Positions 8,726-17,598 of a stretch of DNA of 64,000 nt are shown here, piece after piece; positions within the stretch are counted from its first letter, which is position 1; each line of letters starts with the position of its first letter. A program made the position numbers and the translations under genes. The notes beneath the pieces are model-generated. The model was not told where the DNA came from and did no database searches. It worked only from the letters and a program-made list of their open reading frames with translations. The DNA is from Actinomadura violacea. Its GTDB lineage: Bacteria; Actinomycetota; Actinomycetes; Streptosporangiales; Streptosporangiaceae. The stretch is taken from assembly GCF_017573465.1 (NCBI RefSeq), contig NZ_JAGEPF010000015.1:124001-188000 (forward strand). Direction: 5' to 3'.

Positions 8726-9036
8726 GCGCGAGACTCGTGCCCGCGGCCGGCGACGCGTCCGGGCGCCGCCCCGACGTCCCGCTGCGGATCACCGTGGACG
8801 GCGAGCCCGTCGACGGCGCCGCCGGGCAGACCATCGCGGGCGTGCTGCTCGCGTCCGGGCGCCGCACCTGGCGGTCCGGGCCGTCCGGCGCCCCGCGCGG
8901 CGTGTTCTGCGGCATCGGCGCCTGCTTCGACTGCCTCGTCACCGTCAACGGCGTCCGCGACGTGCGGGCCTGCCGCCGCCGCGCCCACGACGGCGACGCG
9001 GTCGCCACCCAGTCGCGCGGCGGGGACGCCCGATGA
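8722..9036 (+). CDS. [2Fe-2S] small (gamma) subunit of D-hydroxyproline dehydrogenase
   Basis: A 104-aa plant-type ferredoxin-like protein with cluster ligands Cys63, Cys68, Cys71 and Cys84 (CX4CX2CX12C), like HcnA and the small subunits of sarcosine-oxidase-type complexes. It probably passes electrons between the flavin subunits and an acceptor. The GTG start, with AAGGAGAG in front, overlaps the previous stop (GTGA). It ends in a 4-bp overlap with the following gene. Confidence 0.88.
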   Translation: MSARLVPAAGDASGRRPDVPLRITVDGEPVDGAAGQTIAGVLLASGRRTWRSGPSGAPRGVFCGIGACFDCLVTVNGVRDVRACRRRAHDGDAVATQSRGGDAR

Positions 9037-10475
9037 GCCGCCATGTCGTGATCGTCGGCGCGGGCCCCGCGGGGCTCGGCGCGGCGGCGGGCGCGCTGCG
9101 CGCCGGCGCGGACGTCACGCTGGTCGACGCGTCCGAGCAGCCCGGCGGCCAGTACCACCGGATGCTCCCCGACGCGTTCGCCGCCGCGGACCCCGGACGC
9201 CTGCACCACGGCTGGCAGGGCTTCGAGCGGCTGCGCGACCACGTCCTGCGGCACCCGCGCTGCGACTGGTGGCCGGAGAGCACCGTCTGGTCGATCGAGC
9301 GGCACGACGAGGGGACGCCGGCCGTCCACGTGCTGCGCGGCGAGGCCGACGCGGCCGGCCGCGAGCGCCGCGTCCTGCAGCCGGACGCCCTGGTCCTCGC
9401 GCCCGGCGCCCACGACCGCGTCCTGCCGTTCCCCGGCTGGGAGCTGCCCGGCGTCTACACCGCCGGCGCCGCGCAGGCGCTCGCCAAGGGGGAGCGCCTC
9501 GTCGTCGGCGACCCCGTCCTGATCGCCGGTTCTGGACCGTTCCTCCTCCCGGTCGCCGCGTCGCTGATCGAGGCCGGCGCCACCGTCCTCGAGGTGCTGG
9601 AGGCCAACCCCGCCGCGACCGTCGCGCGCGGCTGGGCACGCCGCCCCTGGGAGCTGGCCTCGCAGGCCGGCAAGGCCGGGGAACTCGCCGAGTACGCGGG
9701 GCTGCTGGCCCGGCACCGCGTCCCGTACCGGACGGGCCGCGCCGTGATCGAGGCCCGGGGCGACGGGCGCGTCGAAGAAGCGGTCACGGCGCGGCTGCGT
9801 CCCGACTGGTCGGTCGTCCCCGGCACCGAGCGCACCGTCCCGGTCGACGCGCTGTGCGTCACCCACGGCTTCAGCCCGCAGCTCGAACTGCCCGTCGCGG
9901 CGGGCTGCGCGCTCGCCCGCACGCCCGGCGGCGCGTTCACCGAGGTGGACACCGACCAGTGCACCACCGCGCCCGGCGTCTACGCGGCCGGAGAGATCAC
10001 CGGTATCGGCGGGGCGCCCGCCGCCCGCACCGAGGGGCTGCTCGCCGGCTGGATCGCCGGGGGAGGGGACCCCGGCGCCCGCGAGGCCGGCGCGCTGCGC
10101 CGCCGCCGCGATCAGGCCCGCGCGTTCGCCGCCCGCCTAGCGGCCGCGCACCCGATCGGTGCGGCCTGGCCCGGCTGGCTGCGCGACGAGACCGTCGTCT
10201 GCCGCTGCGAGGAGACCACCTACGGCTCCCTGTGCCGTGCGGCCGGCGACGAGGCGAGCGGGTCCGCCCGCGCGGTCAAGCTCGGCACCCGCGCCGGGCT
10301 CGGACCGTGCCAGGCCCGCGTCTGCGGCCCCACGGCCGCCGAACTGCTCTCCGGCAAGGTGCCCGGGGCGAACCCCCACCACCGGCCCATCGCCCAGCCC
10401 ATCAGGCTCGGCGAGCTCGCAAGTCCCCCCACCGAGAACACACCTGACCCCGATCAGAAAGAGAGCGCCCGATGA
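9033..10475 (+). CDS. FAD/NAD(P)-binding alpha subunit of D-hydroxyproline dehydrogenase with BFD-like [2Fe-2S] domain
   Basis: A 480-aa pyridine-nucleotide-disulfide-oxidoreductase-like subunit (HcnB type). The FAD motif IVGAGPAGLGAAAGA lies near the N-terminus and a second dinucleotide fold is near residue 165 (LIAGSGPFLLPVAASL). The C-terminal cysteines Cys390, Cys392, Cys426 and Cys431 (CXC...CX4C) match a bacterioferritin-associated-ferredoxin-like [2Fe-2S] domain. Together with the two preceding genes it forms an alpha-beta-gamma dehydrogenase of the heteromeric type described for bacterial D-hydroxyproline dehydrogenases. The start overlaps the gamma subunit and the stop overlaps the deaminase gene (ATGA at both ends). 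Confidence 0.87.
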   Translation: MSRHVVIVGAGPAGLGAAAGALRAGADVTLVDASEQPGGQYHRMLPDAFAAADPGRLHHGWQGFERLRDHVLRHPRCDWWPESTVWSIERHDEGTPAVHVLRGEADAAGRERRVLQPDALVLAPGAHDRVLPFPGWELPGVYTAGAAQALAKGERLVVGDPVLIAGSGPFLLPVAASLIEAGATVLEVLEANPAATVARGWARRPWELASQAGKAGELAEYAGLLARHRVPYRTGRAVIEARGDGRVEEAVTARLRPDWSVVPGTERTVPVDALCVTHGFSPQLELPVAAGCALARTPGGAFTEVDTDQCTTAPGVYAAGEITGIGGAPAARTEGLLAGWIAGGGDPGAREAGALRRRRDQARAFAARLAAAHPIGAAWPGWLRDETVVCRCEETTYGSLCRAAGDEASGSARAVKLGTRAGLGPCQARVCGPTAAELLSGKVPGANPHHRPIAQPIRLGELASPPTENTPDPDQKESAR

Positions 10476-11401
10476 GCGACACCAAGCTCCTGAGCCTCGG
10501 CGGCGTCATCGTTGCGACGGCGCTGCCCTACTACGAGGACGCCTCGGCCCCCGCCGGGCTCGCCGTCGACTACGACAAGTACGCCGAGCACTGCCGCTGG
10601 CTCGTCGACAACGGCTGCCGCGGCGTCGGACCGAACGGCTCCCTCGGCGAGTACTCCTCGCTGACCGACGACGAGCGCCGCCGCGTCGCGCGCACCGCCG
10701 TCGAGGCCGTCGGCAAGGACGGCGTCGTCGTGGTCGGCGTGCACGGCCCCGGCTCCCACCAGGCGAAGCAGTGGGCGGAGATCGCCGCCGAGGACGGCGC
10801 GCACGGCGTGCTGTGCCTCCCGCCGACGATGTACCGGGCCAACCGCGGCGAGGTCATCGCGCACTACGAGGCCGTAGCGTCCGCCGGGCTGCCCGTCATG
10901 GTCTACAACAACCCGATCGACACCAAGGTCGACCTCACCCCGGACCTGCTCGCCGAGATCGCGCAGATCGACGGCGTCGTCGCGGTCAAGGAGTTCTCCG
11001 GCGACGTCCGCCGCGTCCTGGAGATCAAGGAGAAGGCCCCCGGCATCGAGGTGGTCGCCGGCGCCGACGACGTCACCCTGGAGGCGCTGCTGATGGGCGC
11101 CACCGGCTGGTTCGCGGGCTTCCCGAACGTGTTCCCCGCCGAGTCCGCGCTGCTGTACGAGCTGGCCACCACCGGCAAGCTGGAGGAGGCGCGCGCGCTG
11201 TACGAGCCGCTCGTCGCCGCGTTCCGCTGGGACTCGCGCACCGAGTTCGTCCAGGCGATCAAGCTCGGCATGGAGCAGGTCGGCCGGTACGGCGGCCCGT
11301 GCCGCCCGCCGCGCGGCCCGCTCACCGACGAGCACCGCGCCGGCGTCACCGCCGACATGGCCCGCGCCATCGAGGCCCTCGCCCGGCGGCAGGCCGCCTG
11401 A
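10472..11401 (+). CDS. DHDPS-family 1-pyrroline-4-hydroxy-2-carboxylate deaminase
   Basis: A 309-aa class I aldolase-fold protein of the dihydrodipicolinate synthase/N-acetylneuraminate lyase family. The Schiff-base lysine is Lys173 (VAVKEFSGD), the catalytic tyrosine is Tyr145 (VYNNP), and GPNGSLGEYSSL replaces the usual GTTGE loop. In hydroxyproline pathways this family (LhpC/HypD) deaminates and dehydrates the pyrroline intermediate to alpha-ketoglutarate semialdehyde. Context, not the fold, decides the assignment; a lysA-type role is unlikely because the neighbours are all catabolic. Confidence 0.85.
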   Translation: MSDTKLLSLGGVIVATALPYYEDASAPAGLAVDYDKYAEHCRWLVDNGCRGVGPNGSLGEYSSLTDDERRRVARTAVEAVGKDGVVVVGVHGPGSHQAKQWAEIAAEDGAHGVLCLPPTMYRANRGEVIAHYEAVASAGLPVMVYNNPIDTKVDLTPDLLAEIAQIDGVVAVKEFSGDVRRVLEIKEKAPGIEVVAGADDVTLEALLMGATGWFAGFPNVFPAESALLYELATTGKLEEARALYEPLVAAFRWDSRTEFVQAIKLGMEQVGRYGGPCRPPRGPLTDEHRAGVTADMARAIEALARRQAA

Positions 11402-12417
11402 TGCGCTCGGTCCGGTCGATCAGCGCGGTCGACTCGCACACCGAGGGCATGCCGACCCGCGTCGTCACCGGCGGCGTCGCGCCCATCCCGGGCGCGACGA
11501 TGGCCGAGCGCCGCCGCTACGCCGTCGAGCACCTCGACGGGCTGCGCCGGTTCCTGGTGGACGAGCCGCGCGGCCACCCCGCGATGAGCGGCGCGCTGCT
11601 GCAGCCGCCCACCCGGCCGGACGCCGACTGGGGCGTGGTGTACATCGAGGTCAGCGGGTTCCTGCCGATGTGCGGGCACGGCACCATCGGGGTCGCGACC
11701 GTGCTGGTCGAGACCGGGATGGTCGAGGTGACCGAGCCGGAGACGATCGTCCGGCTGGACACCCCCGCCGGGCTCGTCGAGGCCCGCGTCGCGGTCCGCG
11801 ACGGCGTCGCCGAGAACGTCACGCTCCGCAACGTCCCCTCGTTCGCGCTGCGCCAGGACGCCGCCGTCGACGTGCCGGGCCTCGGCGAGGTCCGCTACGA
11901 CATGGCCTACGGCGGCAACTTCTACGCGATCACCGAGCTGGAGCGGCTCGGGCTGCCGTTCGACCGGGCCCGCAAGGACGACATCCTCGAGGCCGGGCTG
12001 GCGATCATGGCGGCGATCAACGACTCCGACCGCCCCGTGCACCCCGGCGACCCGCTGATCGGCGGCTGCAAGCACGTCCAGTTCCTCGCGCCCGGCTCGG
12101 ACGCGAAGCACTCGCGCAACGCCATGGCGATCCACCCCGGCTGGTTCGACCGCTCGCCGTGCGGCACCGGCACGTCCGCGCGGATGGCGCAGCTGCACGC
12201 GCGCGGCGAGCTGCCGCTGCACACCGAGTTCGTCAACGAGTCGTTCATCGGCACCCGGTTCACCGGCCGGCTCGTCGGCACCACCGAGGTCGGTACCGCC
12301 GAGGCAGGCGGCCCGCCCGCGGTGATCCCCGAGTTCACCGGCCGCGCCTGGATCACCGGCAACGCCACCTACCTGCTCGACCCCGCCGATCCGTTCCCCG
12401 AGGGCTTCGTCCTCTGA
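11401..12417 (+). CDS. Proline racemase family 4-hydroxyproline 2-epimerase
   Basis: A 338-aa enzyme with both catalytic cysteines of true racemases/epimerases: Cys91 in MCGHGTIG and Cys254 in SPCGTGTSA. The dehydratase branch has Thr or Ser at one of these positions. The N-terminal DSHTEGMPTRVV is typical of 4-hydroxyproline epimerases. It would convert trans-4-hydroxy-L-proline to cis-4-hydroxy-D-proline, the first step of the pathway. The ATG shares one base with the preceding TGA. Confidence 0.88.
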   Translation: MRSVRSISAVDSHTEGMPTRVVTGGVAPIPGATMAERRRYAVEHLDGLRRFLVDEPRGHPAMSGALLQPPTRPDADWGVVYIEVSGFLPMCGHGTIGVATVLVETGMVEVTEPETIVRLDTPAGLVEARVAVRDGVAENVTLRNVPSFALRQDAAVDVPGLGEVRYDMAYGGNFYAITELERLGLPFDRARKDDILEAGLAIMAAINDSDRPVHPGDPLIGGCKHVQFLAPGSDAKHSRNAMAIHPGWFDRSPCGTGTSARMAQLHARGELPLHTEFVNESFIGTRFTGRLVGTTEVGTAEAGGPPAVIPEFTGRAWITGNATYLLDPADPFPEGFVL

Positions 12418-12438
12418 CGGAACCGGCTTCTCCCGGTC

Positions 12439-12498
12439 CGGGGCCGCGGGCCCCGTCCGGGCATCTCACGGCGGCCGGCCGCACCGGGCCGGCCGCCG
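12439..12498 (+). terminator. Two tandem intercistronic hairpins
   Basis: Hairpin 1 (12439-12455) has a 7-bp stem and GCG loop. Hairpin 2 (12469-12498) has a perfect 12-bp GC stem (CGGCGGCCGGCC and its complement) with a 6-nt loop. Neither has a T-tract. They may terminate or attenuate transcription between the epimerase and the permease, or protect mRNA ends. Confidence 0.55.
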
Positions 12499-12544
12499 CG
12501 CACCCACCCCTGGTATTCCCCTGACCCATCCGGGAGGGACCGTC

Positions 12545-14044
12545 ATGTCCCAAGCCATGCCCAAAACACCGCCCTCGGCCGATTCCGGCGCGAGCGGACT
12601 GTTCACCCGAGCGGGCGTCTTCCGCCTGAAGCCGGTCGACTCCTCGGAGGAGGAGACCGCCGGCGGCCTGCGCCGCACCATGGGCCTGTGGCAGCTCGTC
12701 GCGCTCAGCCTCGGCGGCCTCGTCGGCGCGGGCGTGTTCTCGCTCGCGGGCGTCGTCGCGCACGACGACGCCGGGCCCGGCGTGATGATCTCGTTCCTCA
12801 TCGCGATCATCGCCAGCAGCGCCGCCGCGCTCTGCTACGCCGAGTTCGCGGGCCTCATCCCGAAGGCCGGCTCCGCCTACACCTACTCCTACGCCGCGCT
12901 CGGCGAGGCGATCGGGTGGGCGATCGGCTGGGACCTGCTGCTGGAGTACACCGCGATCGTCGCGGTCGTCGCCATCGCGATCTCCGGCTATTTGTCCTAC
13001 ATCCTCGACCAGGTCGGCCTCGACATCCCGCACTGGGCGCTCGGCGCGCCCGGCACCGGCTCCGGCCACAAGATCGACCTGTTCGCGGCGCTGCTGTGCC
13101 TGCTGCTGGCGTTCGTGCTGTCGCGCGGGACGAAGGAGTCGGCGCGCTTCGAGACGATCCTCGTCGTGGTGAAGCTCGGCATCGTCGCCCTGGTCGTGAT
13201 CGCGGGAGCGTTCCACATCTCCGGCGGCAACTTCAGCCCGTTCCTGCCGTTCGGCATCGGCGGCGCGATCTCCGGCGCCGCCACCACGTTCTTCGCCGTG
13301 TACGGCTACGACGCGATGAGCGCCGCGGCCGAGGAGAGCGCCGAGGCCAAGAAGGTGCTGCCGAAGGCGATCGTCATCTCGCTCGCCATCGCCGCGGTCA
13401 TCTACCTGCTGGTCTGCATCGTGCTGCTCGGCATGCAGGACTACCGGCACATCGACGTCAAGAGCCCGTTCTCCAGCGCGCTCGCCTCGGTCGGCCTCGC
13501 CGGCCTCGGCACCGTCGTCGCGGTCGGCGCCGTCATCGGCATCACCACCTCCGCGCTGGCGAACATGCTCGCCGTCACCCGCGTCTGGTTCTCGATGAGC
13601 CGGGACGGGCTGCTGCCCGCCTACTTCGCCAAGAACCACCCGAAGCGGCAGGTCCCGGACCGCGTCATCTGGCTCGTCGGGATCGGCTCGGCCGTCATCG
13701 CCGGGTTCCTGCCGATCAAGGAGGCCGCCGACCTCACCAACATCGGCATCCTGATGGCGTTCATCGTGGTCGCCGTCGCGATCATGGTGATGCGCAGGAC
13801 CCGCCCCGACCTGCCGCGCTCGTTCCGCACCCCCTGGGTGCCGCTGGTGCCGCTGGTCGGCATCGGCTTCTCGATCTGGCTGATCGCCAACCTCGACTGG
13901 GTCACCTGGGTCCGGTTCGTGGTCTGGATGCTGCTCGGCCTGATCGTCTACGCGTTCTACGGGTACCGGAACTCGGTGGAGAATCGGGGACCGGGGACCG
14001 TCCGCACCACCCCGCAGGGCGGGGACGAAGGGAGCACCTCATGA
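12545..14044 (+). CDS. APC-family amino-acid permease
   Basis: A 499-aa transporter of the amino acid-polyamine-organocation superfamily, cationic-amino-acid-transporter-like branch, with about 12 membrane helices. Visible motifs are the helix-1 substrate loop GGLVGAGVFSLAG, IPKAGSAYTYSYAALGE and YGYDAMSAAAEESAEAKKVLPKAI. A hydrophilic N-terminal tail of about 45 residues precedes the first helix. The ATG follows GGGAGGG. Its place between the epimerase and the semialdehyde dehydrogenase suggests uptake of hydroxyproline; it would be the second importer in the locus beside the Liv system. Confidence 0.87.
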   Translation: MSQAMPKTPPSADSGASGLFTRAGVFRLKPVDSSEEETAGGLRRTMGLWQLVALSLGGLVGAGVFSLAGVVAHDDAGPGVMISFLIAIIASSAAALCYAEFAGLIPKAGSAYTYSYAALGEAIGWAIGWDLLLEYTAIVAVVAIAISGYLSYILDQVGLDIPHWALGAPGTGSGHKIDLFAALLCLLLAFVLSRGTKESARFETILVVVKLGIVALVVIAGAFHISGGNFSPFLPFGIGGAISGAATTFFAVYGYDAMSAAAEESAEAKKVLPKAIVISLAIAAVIYLLVCIVLLGMQDYRHIDVKSPFSSALASVGLAGLGTVVAVGAVIGITTSALANMLAVTRVWFSMSRDGLLPAYFAKNHPKRQVPDRVIWLVGIGSAVIAGFLPIKEAADLTNIGILMAFIVVAVAIMVMRRTRPDLPRSFRTPWVPLVPLVGIGFSIWLIANLDWVTWVRFVVWMLLGLIVYAFYGYRNSVENRGPGTVRTTPQGGDEGSTS

Positions 14045-15441
14045 CACCCGACCAGACCGTCGCCGCCGCCGTGTCCGCCGCGGCCGGCTGGGCCGCGGCG
14101 CCGCCGCAGGAGCGCGCCGAGGGCCTGACCGCGATCGCGGACGCCCTGGAGGCCGCCCGGGCGGAGCTGGTCGCCCTCGCCGACGAGGAGAGCCGCCTCG
14201 GCGAGACCCGGCTGAACGGCGAGCTGACCCGCACGACGTTCCAGCTGAAGCTGTTCGCCGACCAGGTCCGGGAAGGCGCGTTCTACGACGCCCGCATCGA
14301 CCGCCCCGACCCGCATTGGCCGAGCGGCCCCCGGCCCGACCTGCGCCGCTACCGGACGGCGCTCGGCCCGGTGCTGGTGTTCGCGGCGAGCAACTTCCCG
14401 TTCGCGTTCAGCGTCGCGGGCGGCGACACCGCGTCCGCGCTCGCCGCCGGCTGCCCCGTCGTGGTCAAGGCGCACCCCGGCCACCCCCGGCTGTCGCGCC
14501 GCACCGCCGAGATCATCGCCGGCGCGGGGCTGCCGGACGGGGTGTTCGGGCTGATCGAGGGCGAGGCGGAGGGCGTCGAGGCGCTGCGGCACCCCGGCAT
14601 CGCCGCCGCCGCGTTCACCGGCTCGGAGAAGGGCGGCCTCGCCCTCGCGAAGATCGCGGCGGAGCGGCCGACCCCGATCCCGTTCTTCGGCGAGCTCGGC
14701 AGCGTCAACCCGACCGTGGTGACGCCGCGCGCCGCCGAGACGCGGGCCGACGAGATCGCACAGGGCTACGCCGCGTCCCTCACCTTGGGCGCCGGGCAGT
14801 TCTGCACCAACCCGGGCCTGCTCTTCGCGCCCGAGTCACTGGTGGACGAGATCGCCGAGCGGCTGCAGGGCGTCGCCGCCGCGCCGATGCTGAACGACCG
14901 CATCGCGTCCGGCTTCCTGGCGGTGTCGGACGTGCTCGGCGGCCGTCCCGGCGTCCGCCGCGTCGTGTGGCCGGAGGACGGGGCGTCCCTCGCCCCGCGC
15001 CTGCTGACCATGGACCTCGAGGCGTTCCGCGCCGACGCCGGCGCCGCCGGACAGGAGTGCTTCGGCCCGCTCGGCCTCGTCGTCACCTACGACGACCTCG
15101 CCGACGTCGCGGACGCCGTCGCCGCCCTGCCCGGGCAGCTCACCACCTCGCTGCACGCCGAGCAGGACGAGACCGGCGACCTCGCCGCGCTCACCGGCGT
15201 GCTCGCGGACCGCAGCGGGCGGGTGCTGTGGAACCAGTGGCCCACCGGGGTCGCCGTCAGCTACGCGATGGAGCACGGCGGCCCGTACCCGGCCACGACC
15301 GCGCCCGCGACCACCTCGGTCGGCACGGCCGCGATCGAGCGGTTCCTGCGGCCCGTGGCGTTCCAGGGCTGGCCGCAGGACCTGCTGCCGCCGCCGCTGC
15401 GCGACGACAACCCGTGGAAGGTTCCGCAGACCGTCCACTAG
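14041..15441 (+). CDS. Alpha-ketoglutarate semialdehyde dehydrogenase
   Basis: A 466-aa aldehyde dehydrogenase with catalytic Cys255 (GAGQFCTNPGL) and general base Glu218 (FFGELGSVNP). The sequence around both residues, and VLVFAASNFPFAFSVAGGDTASALAAG, is characteristic of KGSA dehydrogenases. It would oxidise 2-oxoglutarate semialdehyde to 2-oxoglutarate with NAD(P)+, closing the hydroxyproline route. It is somewhat shorter than many homologues of about 520 aa, but the active site is intact. ATGA overlap with the permease gene. Confidence 0.88.
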   Translation: MTPDQTVAAAVSAAAGWAAAPPQERAEGLTAIADALEAARAELVALADEESRLGETRLNGELTRTTFQLKLFADQVREGAFYDARIDRPDPHWPSGPRPDLRRYRTALGPVLVFAASNFPFAFSVAGGDTASALAAGCPVVVKAHPGHPRLSRRTAEIIAGAGLPDGVFGLIEGEAEGVEALRHPGIAAAAFTGSEKGGLALAKIAAERPTPIPFFGELGSVNPTVVTPRAAETRADEIAQGYAASLTLGAGQFCTNPGLLFAPESLVDEIAERLQGVAAAPMLNDRIASGFLAVSDVLGGRPGVRRVVWPEDGASLAPRLLTMDLEAFRADAGAAGQECFGPLGLVVTYDDLADVADAVAALPGQLTTSLHAEQDETGDLAALTGVLADRSGRVLWNQWPTGVAVSYAMEHGGPYPATTAPATTSVGTAAIERFLRPVAFQGWPQDLLPPPLRDDNPWKVPQTVH

Positions 15442-15447
15442 GCGGAA

Positions 15448-15479
15448 CCGCCGGCCCCGGGACGAGCCGGGGCCGGCGG
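15448..15479. terminator. Bidirectional terminator between convergent genes
   Basis: A perfect 13-bp inverted repeat (CCGCCGGCCCCGG and its complement) with a GACGAG loop, 6 bp after the dehydrogenase stop and 5 bp after the end of the convergent SARP gene. No T-tract, as usual in actinomycetes. Confidence 0.75.
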
Positions 15480-15484
15480 ACGCG

Positions 15485-16498
15485 TCAGCGGGAGTCCAGA
15501 GCGCGCAGCAGCTCGCCCGCCGCGTCGTCGAGCGCGGCGATGAGCCTGCGCCCGGCGACGATGCTGTGGCACAGCGCGGCCCGCTCGGCGTCCTCCGCGG
15601 GCAGGTCGGCGTCCAGCGCGCGCATGAACCGTTCGAGCACCTCCGACGGGCGCACCGGCGGCGCGAGCGCCGGGTCGCCCGCGAGGATCGCCCGCTGCAG
15701 CTCCCGCAGGCCCGGGCCCGGGTCGAGCCCGGCCTCCTCGGCGAGGACGCGGCGGGCGCCGCGGAAGGCGCGCAGCGCGTCGGCCTGCCGCCCGGACCGG
15801 TACAGCGCCGTCATCAGCCGCTCCCACAGCTCCTCGCGCAGCGGGTGCCGCGCGGTCAGCGCGGACAGCTCCGGCACCAGCGCCGCGTGCAGGCCGAGCC
15901 GCAGCTCCGCGTCGATCCGGTCGCGCAGCGCCGCGAACCGGGCCTCGGCGAGCCGCTGCGCCTCGGCCCGCACCAGCGGGACGTCCGGGACGCAGGCGTA
16001 GGCGTCGTCGCCGCGCCACGCGGCGGCCGCCTCCCGCAGCAGCCGGGCCGCCCGCGCGTCGTCGCCCTCCCGGGCCGCCGCGCCGCCCTCCCGGACGAGC
16101 CGCTCGAAGGCGTGCGCGTCCAGCTCGCCGGGCCGCACCCGCAGCAGGTAGCCCGGCCCGGTCCGCGCGATGCGGTCCGGGTCGCCGAGCGCGCGGCGCA
16201 GCCGGTGCACGTACGACTGGATGTTCTTGGTCGCCGACTTCGGGGGCCCCTCGCCCCACAGGGCGTCGACCAGCGTCTCCAGCGCCACGGGCCGGTTCGC
16301 GCCGCACAGCAGCGCGGCCAGCAGCCCGCGCGCCTTGGGGGTGCCGAGCCGGACGGGCCCGGCGGCGCCGCGGGCCCGGACCGGCCCGAGCACCTCGAAA
16401 CGGACGGCGGACCGCACCGCGCCCTCGCGGGCGCCCGGCCCGCCCGGAGCGGTGGTGTCCGCGCCGTTCGCTCTGACAAGGACTCCTGTACCCGACAT
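15485..16498 (-). CDS. SARP (AfsR/DnrI/RedD-type) transcriptional activator
   Basis: A 337-aa regulator. Residues ~35-115 form an OmpR-like winged helix (VRLGTPKARGLLAALLCGAN, SYVHRLRRALGD), and ~120-265 form the bacterial transcriptional activator domain (DDAYACVPDVPLVRAEAQRL, HPLREELWERLMTALYRSGR). There is a further ~65-residue C-terminal helix-rich extension. SARPs usually activate secondary-metabolite clusters, but no such cluster is in this window. The ATG is preceded by GGAAGG; upstream codons on the same frame lack a good ribosome site. Target genes unknown. Confidence 0.88.
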   Translation of the reverse strand: MSGTGVLVRANGADTTAPGGPGAREGAVRSAVRFEVLGPVRARGAAGPVRLGTPKARGLLAALLCGANRPVALETLVDALWGEGPPKSATKNIQSYVHRLRRALGDPDRIARTGPGYLLRVRPGELDAHAFERLVREGGAAAREGDDARAARLLREAAAAWRGDDAYACVPDVPLVRAEAQRLAEARFAALRDRIDAELRLGLHAALVPELSALTARHPLREELWERLMTALYRSGRQADALRAFRGARRVLAEEAGLDPGPGLRELQRAILAGDPALAPPVRPSEVLERFMRALDADLPAEDAERAALCHSIVAGRRLIAALDDAAGELLRALDSR

Positions 16499-16692
16499 GA
16501 GCCGCCTTCCAGGACGGGATGAGCCTCGTCCTGGACCGTAATGAACACCGATTTCGTCTCGCTTACACGGCGCCCTGACAAGCCCGTGCGGTCGTAATCG
16601 CCGGGCCGCGAGGGGCGCGCGCGGCGGTGGGGGAATCGCCGTGCCGGGGCGGGTGTTGCCGTAGCTGTAAGGACCCGGAGAGGAGAACGGTA

Positions 16693-17058
<366 letters not shown>

Positions 17059-17076
17059 CCGCGCGCCCCGAGGACG

Positions 17077-17562
17077 TCAGGGACGGGCCTTGGTCCACTC
17101 GGGGCTGTCGAGGAAGTGGTTGTCGAACCGCTCCTGCGACTCCAGCAGCTCGTCCAGGGTCGCCTCGCCCGCGCCGAGGCGGCCGAGCAGCCGGAAGTAG
17201 TCGAACCGCTCGACGCCGGGCGTGATGACGATCAGCAGGTCGGCGGTGCTGCCGGGCTTGGCCGCGAACGCGTGCGCCATCCTCGGCGGCACCACGACCA
17301 GGTCGCCCTCGCCGGCCTCGAGCACCTGCTCGCCGGCCAGGATCTGCGCGGTGCCGCTCAGCATGTAGAACAGCTCGGTGGATCCCGCGTGGTAGTGGGG
17401 CGTCGCCCCGTTCCCGCCGTCCGCCAGCGTCACCCGCTGCGTGCTGAGCGCGCCGCCCGTGGTGCTGGAGTCGGCGAGGAGCCGCACCGCCGCGGGCACG
17501 TCCCCGATCGTCTCGGCCTCGTCCCCGCGGACCACCACCGCGCCCGGTTCGATGTGCGTCAT
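17077..17562 (-). CDS. Cupin-domain protein
   Basis: A 161-aa single-domain cupin. The metal-binding motif 1 appears as PHYHAGSTELFYMLSG (His, His, Glu) and the second motif as VPPRMAHAFAAKPG. Such small cupins may be dioxygenases, isomerases or binding proteins; nothing here decides between them. The start chosen (MTHIEPG) has GGAGG in front; an ATG seven codons upstream has none. Convergent with thioredoxin and 23 bp upstream of the aldehyde dehydrogenase end, so it is downstream gene-coded separately from that gene. Confidence 0.75.
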   Translation of the reverse strand: MTHIEPGAVVVRGDEAETIGDVPAAVRLLADSSTTGGALSTQRVTLADGGNGATPHYHAGSTELFYMLSGTAQILAGEQVLEAGEGDLVVVPPRMAHAFAAKPGSTADLLIVITPGVERFDYFRLLGRLGAGEATLDELLESQERFDNHFLDSPEWTKARP

Positions 17563-17598
17563 CGCCCCCACCTCCGCGGTCACCCTAGCGCGTGGCGA

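Noticed and set aside
8722..9036. Reading the [2Fe-2S] gene as the tail of a much longer frame starting near 7765
   Set aside because: The upstream part is an out-of-frame shadow of the FAD subunit. A GTG with AAGGAGAG at 8722 starts the real 104-residue protein.
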